Shown in pieces: positions 14,811 to 23,127 of a stretch of 33,697 nucleotides of DNA. Origin of the DNA: Deltaproteobacteria bacterium (GTDB taxonomy: Bacteria > Desulfobacterota > Syntrophia > Syntrophales > UBA5619); contig JAPLJY010000170.1 in NCBI GenBank assembly GCA_026388345.1, positions 1 to 33,697 of the forward strand. Reading direction: 5' to 3'. The first letter of the stretch is position 1; the number at the start of each line of letters is the position of its first letter. A program made the translations under genes and the position numbers. The notes below the pieces were generated by a model. That model worked only from the letters and a program-made list of their open reading frames with translations. It ran no database searches and was not told where the DNA came from.

Positions 14811-14832
14811 GCGTCAATGGCGGCATGGGCTT
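14803..14832 (-). promoter_or_regulatory. Hairpin enclosing the start codon of the sigma-like gene
   Basis: AAGCCCATGC and GCATGGGCTT form a perfect 10-bp stem around a 10-base loop. The ATG of the gene at 14046-14810 is in the 3' arm of this stem in the transcript, so folding would hide it from the ribosome. Confidence 0.45.
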
Positions 14833-14863
14833 CAAGAGCAGGGGAAACAGGTCTGACACTACG

Positions 14864-15013
14864 TCATGAAAAGCACGATCTCTTGAACTCTATTTGCTTT
14901 TTCGATCTTTGGACGATGAACAGTCTTCCAGGGTCATGGTCCTCGGCGGCGTTGACCACCCGGAGGCCGACCTGGAGTAATATAGAACGAGCCAATGCCG
15001 TAACGTTTATCAA
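14864..15013 (-). CDS. Possible small protein (49 aa)
   Basis: A 49-codon frame from a TTG (15013) to TGA has protein-like character: a hydrophobic start (INVTALARSILLQVGLRVVNA) followed by AEDHDPGRLFIVQRSKKQIEFKRSCF. It lies 53 bp upstream of the sigma-like gene on the same strand, so it would be the first gene of the leftward module. No ribosome site is visible before the TTG, and the true start could be absent. I do not recognise a family. It may be a small phage-type protein or the tail of a decayed gene. Confidence 0.3.
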   Translation of the reverse strand: MINVTALARSILLQVGLRVVNAAEDHDPGRLFIVQRSKKQIEFKRSCFS

Positions 15014-15308
15014 TTGCGGCTGCCGGGACCAAGGTCGCTCCGATGATCGACCATTTTTGTCACGCTTCGCGGCTTGCGCGGGGCGGTGGGGGAAAAAACC
15101 GCCTTCCGGTCATGTGACAACCGAATCAAGTCGGTCTGCAAAAGGATCAGCGCTGAATAGCAGAGGCATGCGGATGAGATGTCAGATAAATCGCGGGAGG
15201 ATCAGGTCAGCGTCAGAGCAGGATCCGTTTGGAATCAGGTCGGATAGCGTTTGGCTTCACCCCCTTTCCGGTTGATGCGGATTCAAATTCAAAGCGTGAG
15301 ACTTCCAG

Positions 15309-15334
15309 AAAAAACAAGGCCGCACGAGGCGGCC
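15309..15334 (-). terminator. Rho-independent terminator (minus strand)
   Basis: On the minus strand a perfect GGCCGC / GCGGCC stem with a 5-base loop is followed by TTGTTTTTTC, a strong terminator. No gene on that strand lies between it and the excisionase region, so it must end a transcript that starts within 15335-15768. Confidence 0.65.
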
Positions 15335-15631
15335 GGACGAACTTTTGCGGGAACACCGGCCCCGATGTGTCATCGTTTTATGGCATCGTTTGCCGTTGTC
15401 GAAAAGAAAAACGCTGTGAGAGATATCATTATTTCTCTGTAATTACAACAGAAAATAAGACATCAGATCATTATCCAGATATTCTTGTCGGACATATCCA
15501 GACTATTCATTGCCGATCAGATGTCAGAAGATTCCAGACCGGTCATCGACGGGAATTTTATCCCCGGTTCGGCGCGAAAACGGTCTTTTTCGCCGGGGGT
15601 ACCCATCACGGAAACTATCGTTTTCACGACG

Positions 15632-15705
15632 GAATAAAAATAATTTGTCCCGAAATGGAAATTCTTCCACATATTACAGGTAGAGGGAGTTCGTTTTCGG
15701 AGGGG
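15632..15705 (+). repeat. Duplicated leader sequence, copy B (before the excisionase gene)
   Basis: The plus strand here starts GAATAAAAATAATTTGTCCC, carries TTCCACATATTACAG, then a GAGGG-type stretch and TTTCGGAGG. It matches the minus strand of 13970-14040 at most positions. It ends about 65 bp before the excisionase-like start. Confidence 0.7.
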
Positions 15706-15768
15706 ACTGCGAGTCATCCCTTTTCTTCAAAACGATGAATCGAAACAACCCATCGGGGGGAACGATCC

Positions 15769-16047
15769 ATGAATTTCGAACTGGAACCCAAGGACATCGA
15801 GGCCATCGCCAGTCGGGTGATCGAAAAGCTCCTGCCGGTGATCCGGGACTTTCAGCAACCGGATCGACTGATGGACATCGAGGAGACTGCCTCGTTTCTC
15901 GGCAAGAGCAAAGGGCAGATCTACCAGTGGGTCAACCTGGCCAGCCACGGGTTATCGGCCTTTCCTTTTCAGAAGGCCGGGCGGTCTCTGCGGTTCTCGG
16001 ATAAGGCGATCCGGGAGTGGCTGAAGAAAAAATCTTTGCGCCGTTAG
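15769..16047 (+). CDS. Excisionase-like HTH protein
   Basis: A 92-residue protein. An N-terminal helix (residues 1-30, LEPKDIEAIASRVIEKLLPVI) may serve for dimer contacts. The second half, MDIEETASFLGKSKGQIYQWVNLASHGLSAFPFQKAGRSLRFSDKAIREWLKK, is the HTH_17 excisionase-type domain. A GGGGGGAA ribosome site precedes the ATG. It lies upstream of the integrase in the same direction, about 290 bp apart. The last codon and stop (CGT TAG) are part of a double CCGTTAGAA repeat that recurs inside the integrase gene. It probably steers the integrase toward excision or regulates it. Confidence 0.8.
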   Translation: MNFELEPKDIEAIASRVIEKLLPVIRDFQQPDRLMDIEETASFLGKSKGQIYQWVNLASHGLSAFPFQKAGRSLRFSDKAIREWLKKKSLRR

Positions 16048-16060
16048 AAATCCGTTAGAA
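16041..16060 (+). repeat. Candidate integrase arm site, copy 1
   Basis: CCGTTAGAAATCCGTTAGAA, two 9-bp direct repeats 11 bp apart. The first contains the stop codon of the excisionase-like gene. Confidence 0.7.
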
Positions 16061-16338
16061 GGGCATTTTATGTAGCTATAATCACATTAGATTTACCACG
16101 CTCTTTGGGTTCAAAAACCAACGGTCACCCCTGAAAGTACATGACTTTGCCTCCGATTGGTTCTATACTGTTTCCATGGATGAACCTGCATCAATCGACG
16201 GGCTGCAAGGTCAAGTATGAGGAAGGAAAGGGGGTGATAAGCGCAGGACAAGGATGCCGATGGAAGGATTTTCATCGTTCCTGATGACCGAGGCCGACGC
16301 CGAGGTGCAGGAAACGACAGGAATCGGAGGTCGGTAAA

Positions 16339-17595
16339 ATGACAGGCAGCATCCAGAAAAAAGGCAAGACCTACTATGCCGTGATCCCCATCAACGGAAG
16401 GAGGAAATGGTTTAAAGGGGGCACGAAAAAAGATGCGGAGCGGGTTCTTGGCGAGAAGTTGGCAGAGGTGAGCCAGGGGAACTACCGGGAGATACCGAAG
16501 ATGACATTCAAGGCGTTCGCAAAGTTGTGGTTGAAAACACACGCGGAAATCAACGTAAAGCCGTCCACCCTGGCCGGTTATGAACACATCATCGAGAAGA
16601 ATTTGATTCCCCGGTTTGAGCATATCCAGATGTCGGAAATCACGACAGGCGGATTGCAGGTTTACGTTGCGGAGCGGAGAAAGGCCGTCTCCGGGAAAAG
16701 CGCCCTCAACGAGGTCGTGATTATCAAACAGATGTTCAAGCACGCGCACAAGTGGGGATACGCCCGATCCAATCCGGGCGAGTACCTGGAAAGACCCAAG
16801 GTGATCAAGCCGGAAATCGAGATTCTGGAGACCCGAGAAGTGAAGTTGATGATTGACAATGCAAGCGAGTTGTACCGGATGGCCTTTTTGACCGCTGTCT
16901 TGACGGGCGTCCGGGCGGGTGAACTTTGGGCGCTGCAATGGGGCGATCTGGACTGGAATGGGAAACGCCTCTTCATCCGGCGCTCCGTATGGAAAGGCAG
17001 CTTCCAGACTCCGAAATCACAAAAGGCCATCCGGAAGATCGATCTGCCGGACAGCCTGATTCCTGAATTGCGGAAGTGGAAGCTCCGCTGTCCCCTCAGC
17101 GAGCAGGACTTGATGTTCCCGAGCGCCGAGGGAAATATCACGGATCATGACAACGCCAGGAACCGGCATTTCGATGCGGCATTGCGGAGGGCGAAACTCA
17201 GGCACGTCTCTTTTCACAGCCTGAGGCATACAAACGCCTCCATGCGGATCCTGGCGGGGCAGAACATCAAGTACACGTCCACCCAGTTGGGTCATGCCTC
17301 CGTGAAGATCACCCTGGACACCTACGGCCACCTGTTCGACGACCAGGATTTCAATCGCCGGCAGGTGGGACTCCTGGAAACCACGTTTGAAACCCCCGTT
17401 AGAAATCCGTTAGAAGAACAGCTATCGGAAGCGGAAGCGGGAAACAATTTTAATGGACCCGCAGGAAATTCGTCGGCGGGAACCCTCCGAAACACGGAAG
17501 CGAAAACGGTTTTTGTCGCGTCCGTTAGAAATCCGTTAGAAAAATCCCCCCAAAATGCAGAAAAGGGGTTAGCCTCTGGTGCTAACCCCCTGTAA
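16339..17595 (+). CDS. int: Tyrosine-type site-specific integrase
   Basis: A 418-residue recombinase that would insert and excise the element at the tRNA-fMet gene. An N-terminal arm-binding domain (KGKTYYAVIPINGRRKWFKGGTKKDAERVL) is followed by a SAM-like core-binding domain (about 55-150) and the catalytic domain with Arg192 (TGVRAGEL), probably Lys226, His293 and Arg296 (FHSLRHTNAS), His319 (LGHAS) and the nucleophile Tyr329 (LDTYGH). The ribosome site GGAGG sits 8 bases before the ATG. Beyond about residue 352 there is a 65-residue tail of low complexity in which VRNPLE occurs twice (354-359, 396-401). Those repeats are the DNA repeat CCGTTAGAAATCCGTTAGAA read in one frame. Confidence 0.93.
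   Translation: MTGSIQKKGKTYYAVIPINGRRKWFKGGTKKDAERVLGEKLAEVSQGNYREIPKMTFKAFAKLWLKTHAEINVKPSTLAGYEHIIEKNLIPRFEHIQMSEITTGGLQVYVAERRKAVSGKSALNEVVIIKQMFKHAHKWGYARSNPGEYLERPKVIKPEIEILETREVKLMIDNASELYRMAFLTAVLTGVRAGELWALQWGDLDWNGKRLFIRRSVWKGSFQTPKSQKAIRKIDLPDSLIPELRKWKLRCPLSEQDLMFPSAEGNITDHDNARNRHFDAALRRAKLRHVSFHSLRHTNASMRILAGQNIKYTSTQLGHASVKITLDTYGHLFDDQDFNRRQVGLLETTFETPVRNPLEEQLSEAEAGNNFNGPAGNSSAGTLRNTEAKTVFVASVRNPLEKSPQNAEKGLASGANPL
17396..17415 (+). repeat. Candidate integrase arm site, copy 2
   Basis: The same 20-bp double repeat as at 16041-16060, here inside the integrase reading frame (encoding VRNPLE). Confidence 0.7.
17522..17541 (+). repeat. Candidate integrase arm site, copy 3
   Basis: The third exact copy of the 20-bp double repeat, again encoding VRNPLE, 60 bp from the tRNA 3' end where strand exchange should occur. 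Confidence 0.7.
17565..17589 (-). terminator. Terminator of the tRNA gene, inside the integrase gene
   Basis: GGGGTTAGC / GCTAACCCC form a perfect 9-bp stem with a 7-base loop. On the minus strand it is followed by TTTTCTGCATTTT, so it can stop transcription from the tRNA gene 11 bp upstream. On the plus strand it covers the last codons of int and is followed by a weak T-rich run, so it may act both ways. Confidence 0.65.
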
Positions 17596-17600
17596 TTCTT

Positions 17601-17677
<77 letters not shown>

Positions 17678-17801
17678 TCACCGCACACCCGTGTTTCCTG
17701 CGCGAAAGGAACTTCTAAACCACGCTCCTTGAATTGTCAAGGCCTATTTCCGTAAAAACCGGGGGAATGAGCACTTTTCGGGGAAACGCAATCATCCCGC
17801 C

Positions 17802-18797
17802 TCATCTTTTCCCGAGGACGCTGAAGACGTCGGGAGGCCGGTCGAGTCCACGAATGACGGGACAGGGGATCTCCTCCATCCGGACCAGATTTTCCACGAG
17901 GCGCGCCGTTTCGCCGCAGATGAGGATCTGATCCGCCCCGGCAAGTTTCTCCAGTCGGGAGGCGAGGTTGACCGGGGCGCCGAAGACGGTGTATTCCTTC
18001 TTCCACGGGGAACCGAAGATCCCGGCCATCACCTCGCCGGTTGCGATCCCGATGCCGACGGCGATCCTCCGCTGCGCATCCGGGATGCTTCCGTTGATTC
18101 CGGCGATCTCCTCACGGACGGCAAGCGCCGTCAGGACGGCGCGCGCGGCATCGTCGCCGCCGCCGATCGGCGCCCCGAAGATTCCCATGATGCTGTCCCC
18201 GATGTGCTTGTCCAACGTGCCATTGTGGCGGAAGATGATGCTGTCGAGGGGTGCAAAGTAGTGGCGGTTGAGGAGTTCGGATAGTTCGGCGGGGTTGAGT
18301 CTTTCGGCAAGTCTGGTGAACCCCCGGATATCGGTGAAGAGGATGCTGACCCTGAGGCGCTTCGGCAGCAGGGCCGTGCCGCTCCTCTGAAGCTCGGTGA
18401 GAACCTGCTCCGAAACGAATTGTTTGAGCCTCTTCTTGATGTTGTACTCCCGGACCTTCGCCCGCAGCTCATCGTTTTCGAAGGGTTTCGTCAGGAAGCC
18501 GTCGATCCCCTCGTTGACCGCCTCGATGGCGCTCGCCATCGTCGCATAACCGGTCAGCATGATCCGCGTGATCTCCGCGTTCAACCGGCCGATCTCGATC
18601 AGGGTCTCCAGACCGTCCATCCCCGGCATCCGGTAATCGGAGATGACCGTTTCGATATCCCGGTCGTCGCCGCGGACGATGGACAGCGCCTCTTCACCGT
18701 TTTCGGCGAGGAGGATCCGGTAACCGTCCTTCTCCAAGACCTTCTTCAGGGAGCGGCGCACCCCCTCCTCGTCATCGACCACCATCAGACCGTTCAT
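17802..18797 (-). CDS. Response regulator with class III nucleotide cyclase output
   Basis: The receiver domain (1-120) has the acidic pair VVDDEE, the phosphoacceptor Asp54 (ISDYRMPGMDG) and Lys104 (LTKPFE). The second half is a class III adenylate/guanylate cyclase domain: metal-binding Asp156 (FTDIRGF) and Asp201 (IGDSIMGIFGAP), Lys197, and the transition-state residues Asn277 and Arg281 (VFGAPVNLASRLE). It should make a cyclic nucleotide, most likely cAMP, when the receiver is phosphorylated; the base-selecting position before VN is Ala-Pro rather than the common Asp, so specificity is uncertain. Its start overlaps the kinase stop (ATGA), so the pair forms one two-component system. Confidence 0.9.
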   Translation of the reverse strand: MNGLMVVDDEEGVRRSLKKVLEKDGYRILLAENGEEALSIVRGDDRDIETVISDYRMPGMDGLETLIEIGRLNAEITRIMLTGYATMASAIEAVNEGIDGFLTKPFENDELRAKVREYNIKKRLKQFVSEQVLTELQRSGTALLPKRLRVSILFTDIRGFTRLAERLNPAELSELLNRHYFAPLDSIIFRHNGTLDKHIGDSIMGIFGAPIGGGDDAARAVLTALAVREEIAGINGSIPDAQRRIAVGIGIATGEVMAGIFGSPWKKEYTVFGAPVNLASRLEKLAGADQILICGETARLVENLVRMEEIPCPVIRGLDRPPDVFSVLGKR

Positions 18798-21001
18798 GAT
18801 TCTCTCCTTCTGCAGGGGAGTTCGACGGTTACGACCGTCCCACTCCCCTTTTCGCTTGCGACACGGATCTGGCCGCTGTGCCGCCGGATGATCTCATGGG
18901 ACAGGTAAAGGCCAAGGCCCGTACCCTGTCCAACTGTTTTCGTCGTGAAAAAAGGCTTGAAGATGTCCTTCAGCGAAGCGGCGGGGATCCCGATCCCCGT
19001 ATCGCGGCATTCGATGATTACGGTATCGGGTGGCTGCTGCCGCGTCGTCAGGGTGATCTGCCCCTTCCCACCCGGGAGCGCCTGGAGGGCGTTCCGGATG
19101 ATGTTGATCAGGACCTGTCCCAGGTTGGCGAAGTTCCCTTCGACAGGCGGGAGGGCTTCGTCGTATGCCTTCACGATCTCCACCGGCAGGTTCTTGTACT
19201 GATTGTGGAGCACCCTGAGCGCATCGTCGACGACACGGTTCATGTCCACCTCCTCCACATAGGTCTGGGTCTGCCGCGACAGGTCAAGGAGGCTCCGGAT
19301 GATCGACGCCGAACGCCTGAGTTCACCGATTGAAAAGCGGAGGTCATCGAGAACCTCCTCCCTTTTTTCCACCTGCATTTCCCATCCCGCGATGGTTTCA
19401 ACGCTGGTCTCGACAAGGCTCATTGCCCCGGCGATGGGATTGTTTAGCTCATGGGCGGTCCCGGCCACAAGCTGTCCGATCGCCGCCAGGCTCTCCGAAC
19501 GGATGAGCTGCTGCTGTGTCCTCTCCTTCTCCGCCAGCGCCGCCCGCAGGGAGGCCGTCCGTTTTTCCACCTTCCGTTCGAGATCGCGGTTCATCGACTC
19601 CATGGCCTCATAACTCTGAGCATTCTCGATTGCCGTCGCGGCCTGGTTCGCCATCGTCGTTAATAGCTCCAGGTCCTCATCGACGAAGAGCTCGCCGGAT
19701 TTCTTCTGACCAAGGGCAATCAGTCCGGCCAACCCTTCCCGCGCAGGGAGCAGAATGACCAGCACAGCGCCCAGATGGTCAAAAAGCCTGTTCAACACCT
19801 CCCGGTCCGCCTCAGCAGCCCCGCGCCTCTCCACAGCCGCCCGGCTCAGCGGCCGCTTCTCCATCCCCAGCATGCGAATCAGCAAAGCAATCTCTTCGCA
19901 TGGCGCCTCTCCTGTACCGCCCGGTTCTTTTCCGTCATAGAGACGGAAAACAGCCCCTTCGGCAATGACGAGGGTCACCCTTTCCACTTGCAGGGCCCCT
20001 GTTATCGCGCCGATGAGCAGTTCCCTGATCTGCGGGAAACTTAGAAGCGAGGCCAGCCGCCCGCTGATCTCCTGGAGCAGCTCCCGGTAATCGTAACGTC
20101 CCCGGAAAAAAATGCGGTCGATGAGGCGCTGCACCCGTTCCCGAAGGGGGGTGAACAACAGGACGATGATCAGCGCCAGGACCAGGGAGAGCACAAACGA
20201 ATCGCTGCTGCCGGCGGTGATAAAAAAGGTGTGGAAGAGAAAGATGACAAGGATATAGAGCGCGGTGAGAATGCCCGTCAGCAGGAAATAGACCGTTCCC
20301 CGGCGGATGAGGGCGCCGATGTCCAGAAGATCATATTTGAGGACGCCGAAGGCCAGAAAAATGGCCGGGATAAAGCTGAAATTTCCCAGCGGGTAGACGG
20401 GAACGCCGCTGACGGGCAGGATCGTTAGTGCCAGGAGCAGCGTGGAAAACCCCATCCCCCCGAAGATGTATTTGATCCGGTTTCTCTGATGATTGTCCGC
20501 GGACTCCTTCATCGCGCGATAGAGAACCGCGAGACAGTAGAGGACCGTAAAGGCGACCGCCGCTGAAAAGAGAGGAAAGAGCAGGCCGGCACGGGCTATT
20601 CGGCCGAAGGAATAGTAATGGAACCCGCTGAAGTAGAGATCGGTAGGAACGAGGGTCAGAGAGGCGATGCTGAACAGCCAGACGGAGATCTCCAGCCACC
20701 TTCGGCCGCGGATACCCAAGAATGCATGCACGAACCGGATGTAGATGGGGACGCTGAAGACGAAGAAGAAATGGACGGTCCGGTCCACGCGGAGGGCGAG
20801 CTTCTCATCGGGCACAATGGAAACAAGGGCCACGTCGGCGTTGAGGAGGGCGCCGAGGAGGCAGATGCCGGCAAACAGGATGTTTGTCCGGTTCCTTCCG
20901 CCCCGTAGAAGCGAGATCAGGGCAAGGCCAAGCAGGACGATAAATCCCAGAAGCGGAGGAATGACGTATGCTGATACCGCCTGTAGAGCGTCCGGAACCA
21001 T
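18794..21001 (-). CDS. Membrane sensor histidine kinase
   Basis: A 735-residue kinase. Residues 12-285 hold about eight or nine membrane segments, similar to 7TM-type sensor modules of hybrid kinases. A GAF domain follows (about 305-460), then a coiled coil (462-505) rich in Glu, Arg and Lys. The phosphoacceptor is His517 (AGTAHELNNPIAGAM). ATP-binding boxes are complete: Asn637 (LINIIRNALQA), Asp667 (RDTGIGIP), FKPFFTTK and GQGTGLGLYLSHEII (691-705). The kinase presumably autophosphorylates on a signal sensed in the membrane or by the GAF domain and passes phosphate to the cyclase response regulator encoded directly downstream with a 4-bp overlap. Confidence 0.92.
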   Translation of the reverse strand: MVPDALQAVSAYVIPPLLGFIVLLGLALISLLRGGRNRTNILFAGICLLGALLNADVALVSIVPDEKLALRVDRTVHFFFVFSVPIYIRFVHAFLGIRGRRWLEISVWLFSIASLTLVPTDLYFSGFHYYSFGRIARAGLLFPLFSAAVAFTVLYCLAVLYRAMKESADNHQRNRIKYIFGGMGFSTLLLALTILPVSGVPVYPLGNFSFIPAIFLAFGVLKYDLLDIGALIRRGTVYFLLTGILTALYILVIFLFHTFFITAGSSDSFVLSLVLALIIVLLFTPLRERVQRLIDRIFFRGRYDYRELLQEISGRLASLLSFPQIRELLIGAITGALQVERVTLVIAEGAVFRLYDGKEPGGTGEAPCEEIALLIRMLGMEKRPLSRAAVERRGAAEADREVLNRLFDHLGAVLVILLPAREGLAGLIALGQKKSGELFVDEDLELLTTMANQAATAIENAQSYEAMESMNRDLERKVEKRTASLRAALAEKERTQQQLIRSESLAAIGQLVAGTAHELNNPIAGAMSLVETSVETIAGWEMQVEKREEVLDDLRFSIGELRRSASIIRSLLDLSRQTQTYVEEVDMNRVVDDALRVLHNQYKNLPVEIVKAYDEALPPVEGNFANLGQVLINIIRNALQALPGGKGQITLTTRQQPPDTVIIECRDTGIGIPAASLKDIFKPFFTTKTVGQGTGLGLYLSHEIIRRHSGQIRVASEKGSGTVVTVELPCRRRES

Positions 21002-21097
21002 CTTTTCTTCCCCCCTGCAAAAGGTTTTCTGCCGGGCGAAGTACCCCGCGATACGGACTGCGGAGGCTTCCGATGCTTACCCTTGGATCAGCGGCGA

Positions 21098-21646
21098 TCA
21101 GAAGACGAAGACGGCAACGGCGATGACCGTGGTGAACCCGTGCGACTGGACGATGCTGGACTGGGTGATGTTCCGGGTGCTGACGATCTTTCCGCTGATC
21201 TTGAAGATCTCCTTTTTTTCGTCCCAGCTCTCATCGATATCGAAGTCGATGCCGAGCGTGGAGGCGAGCATGGCCGCGGCGAGGTCTTCCGCGTAATCCC
21301 CCGCCTGACGCTGGGTCTGGCCGAAGGCGTGATGCTCGCTGATGTAGCCGTAGGTCCGCTTGTCGGCGGGAATGGCGCAGCCTACGGATGCCGCCAGCAG
21401 CCGCCGCGGTTCATTGCTGCAGCAGCGGCTCAGCACGCAATAGGTGATGGCGCCCGCCTGGAGTTCCTTGAGGCCCCGGGCCCGTGAGATCACCTGACAG
21501 CCGGGCGGAAGAATGCTGGACACCTGGACGAGATTGCATTTTTCGATGCCGGCGGCGCGGAGCGCCAGCTCGAAAGAATGGAGTTCCTCCTTGTGGATCC
21601 CCACTCCTTTTGTGAAAAAAATCTGCTTGGGAACATAAACATTCAA
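21098..21646 (-). CDS. Pyruvoyl-dependent arginine decarboxylase
   Basis: Converts arginine to agmatine using a pyruvoyl group made by self-cleavage of the chain at a Ser-Ser bond. The cleavage site is seen in NLVQVSSILPPGCQ, and the family segments GVGIHKEELHSFELALR and AADKRTYGYISEHH-like IPADKRTYGYISEHHAFGQ are present. Length (about 182 residues) fits the family. I chose TTG at 21646 because AAGGAG lies 9 bases upstream; the frame stays open upstream but without a ribosome site. The agmatinase-type gene lies about 230 bp upstream on the same strand, so the two together make putrescine from arginine. Confidence 0.88.
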   Translation of the reverse strand: MNVYVPKQIFFTKGVGIHKEELHSFELALRAAGIEKCNLVQVSSILPPGCQVISRARGLKELQAGAITYCVLSRCCSNEPRRLLAASVGCAIPADKRTYGYISEHHAFGQTQRQAGDYAEDLAAAMLASTLGIDFDIDESWDEKKEIFKISGKIVSTRNITQSSIVQSHGFTTVIAVAVFVF

Positions 21647-21755
21647 TGGCTTTCTCTCCTTTATACCGACAACGAACCAGGCCGGTTCCATATTTTACCG
21701 CCTCATGCGGCGTTTCTCACTCCATGCATCAGGCAGGCTGAAACGCCCGTCTGCT

Positions 21756-21885
21756 GTGTTCCCCTCCTCCTTCGCCGTTCAACGTACCAGAAAGTACGCT
21801 TCACGGCTCAAGAGTTCGGGGGCCTTGCACCCAGACGCTTTTGAACAGCCTGCAACAACGACTTTTTCAACAGTCTCTTAGGGCT
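21756..21885. repeat. Dispersed intergenic repeat
   Basis: The block CTTCGCCGTTCAACGTACCA, with the inverted pair CGTAC-6-GTACG, and the end TTTTGAACAGCCTG then GACTTTTTCAACAGTCTC resemble well-spread intergenic repeats of delta-type proteobacteria. It fills the gap between the decarboxylase and agmatinase genes and reaches the agmatinase stop codon. Confidence 0.5.
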
Positions 21886-22732
21886 TTTCCGTGAGGTAGC
21901 CCATGATCCGATAGACCAGTTTGGCCGCAAGGAAATCCGGCGCGACCATCCCCGGAATGGGGGCAAGCTCCACGACGTCGAAGCCCCGGATCCGGCAGCG
22001 CTTCGCCGCCTCCCGGATGAGACGCAGGACATCCCTCCAGGCGAGTCCCCCAGGCTCCGGCGTCCCCGTGGAGGGCATGACGGCCGGATCGAAGACGTCG
22101 AGATCCACCGTCAGATAGAGATCCCCCTTGAGATCGCCACAGATCGCCTCCCACCAGGCCCCCCCGTCCAGGATGAGATCCGCCGCATGGCTCCGGACAT
22201 GACTCCCCGCCATGAATTCCGCCTCCTCGACGCTCAGGCTTCGGATGCCCGCCTGGGTCAGAGGAGAGATCCCGGAGATTCGCCGGGCCACGGAAGCATG
22301 GCTGTAGGGCGTGCCCTGATAGGCATCCCGCAGGTCGGCATGAGCGTCTAACTGGAGGACAGTGATCTCCGGATAGACCTCTTTCATCGCCTGTACAGCG
22401 CCGAATGAGATGCTGTGCTCGCCGCCGAGCATGACCGGGATCTTGCCGTCGGCCGCAATCCGGGAAATGGTCCGGCGGACGGAGTCCACCATCTCGGCCG
22501 GCCCGCGCGCGTCCGCCTCGAGGGGCGGCAGCGTATGGATACCGGACCGATAGGTCTCCTTCCGAAGCTCCTCATCATAGAGCTCCATGTTGCCGGAGGC
22601 CTCGAGAATCGCCCCCGGCCCGCGCCGCGACCCGGACTGGTATGTCGAGGTCAGATCGTACGGGACGGGAACGACGACGAAGGCCGCCTTCTTATACGCT
22701 GTAAATGCCGGTGCGATGCCGCCAAAATTCAT
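21878..22732 (-). CDS. speB: Agmatinase (ureohydrolase family)
   Basis: A 284-residue ureohydrolase. The two manganese ions are held by His106 (GGEHSIS), Asp129, His131 and Asp133 (LDAHADLRD) and the DLDVFDP segment near 213-219 (both Asp). YQSGSRRGPGAI near the N-terminus is typical of agmatinases. It hydrolyses agmatine to putrescine and urea. The neighbour downstream on the same strand is the pyruvoyl arginine decarboxylase, which supplies agmatine, so this substrate is better supported than arginine. The start has AGGGGGTCCC upstream. Confidence 0.9.
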   Translation of the reverse strand: MNFGGIAPAFTAYKKAAFVVVPVPYDLTSTYQSGSRRGPGAILEASGNMELYDEELRKETYRSGIHTLPPLEADARGPAEMVDSVRRTISRIAADGKIPVMLGGEHSISFGAVQAMKEVYPEITVLQLDAHADLRDAYQGTPYSHASVARRISGISPLTQAGIRSLSVEEAEFMAGSHVRSHAADLILDGGAWWEAICGDLKGDLYLTVDLDVFDPAVMPSTGTPEPGGLAWRDVLRLIREAAKRCRIRGFDVVELAPIPGMVAPDFLAAKLVYRIMGYLTEKP

Positions 22733-22791
22733 GGGACCCCCTGAAACAAGAGCGCGCTTCTAACACACCTCCGACACCCTGTCCATCAATT

Positions 22792-23127
22792 TTAAAGTAT
22801 TTCTTCCCTGGGCGGCGGGATCGTCTTTTCCCCATTCTCGATATAGGGGGGATTCTCATTCGTCTTCATCTCTCGGCGTAGATCCCGGATCGTCTTGTTG
22901 AGGCGGTTGATCGTCCGGGTCAGGCGGAACCGCTCCACGATGCCCATGAACCCCGTGAAGATAACACCGGCAAGAAATGCAATAAATATAAGCATGTATG
23001 CCGGCAACGACTGTTTGAAAAAATCAAAATCATAATAGCGGAGATGGACGGGGTCGGTATTTTCCAGGGAAAAGGTGATGATGAACATGACGAAAATCGC
23101 CACGATGACGGTATAAATCACTTTCAT
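22792..23127 (-). CDS. LapA-domain membrane protein
   Basis: A 111-residue protein with two membrane segments (about 3-20 and 43-63) around the conserved SLENTDPVHLRYYDF loop, the signature of the LapA/DUF1049 family. A cytoplasmic coiled segment follows (RLTRTINRLNKTIRDLRREM) and a Pro-rich end. LapA-family proteins take part in assembly of lipopolysaccharide or its regulation; the exact role here is unknown. Start at 23127 has GGGAGG upstream; the open frame continues further only because it runs through the HIT gene in another frame. It overlaps the HIT stop by 4 bp (ATGA). Confidence 0.8.
   Translation of the reverse strand: MKVIYTVIVAIFVMFIITFSLENTDPVHLRYYDFDFFKQSLPAYMLIFIAFLAGVIFTGFMGIVERFRLTRTINRLNKTIRDLRREMKTNENPPYIENGEKTIPPPREEIL

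Larger units (their letters stand above)
15014..15768. other. Control region between the divergent halves of the element
   Basis: About 750 bp with no convincing gene; open frames here lack ribosome sites and recognisable sequence. It holds a minus-strand terminator (15309-15334), a 6-bp GGCGGT/ACCGCC hairpin near 15082-15104 and the duplicated leader copy B (15632-15705). At 15460-15540 there are imperfect repeats of ATCCAGA-TATTC type plus GACATC/GATGTC words that could be operator sites. It separates leftward replication genes from rightward excisionase and integrase genes, the usual place for the lysogeny-type switch, but no repressor gene is visible. Confidence 0.45.

Noticed and set aside
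15229..15738. A 169-codon open frame in the control region
   Set aside because: It has no ribosome site and no recognisable domain, and its 3' part is simply the duplicated leader; the initiator leader gives a similar false peptide.
14811..15768. Retron, diversity-generating element or toxin-antitoxin pair in the gene-poor control region
   Set aside because: No reverse transcriptase, template/variable repeat or paired small genes were found; only hairpins and short repeats are present.
16258..16335. A 27-codon frame (MPMEGFSSFLMTEADAEVQE and onward) just before int
   Set aside because: It is very short with no ribosome site. It could be a leader peptide, but nothing beyond an open frame supports it.
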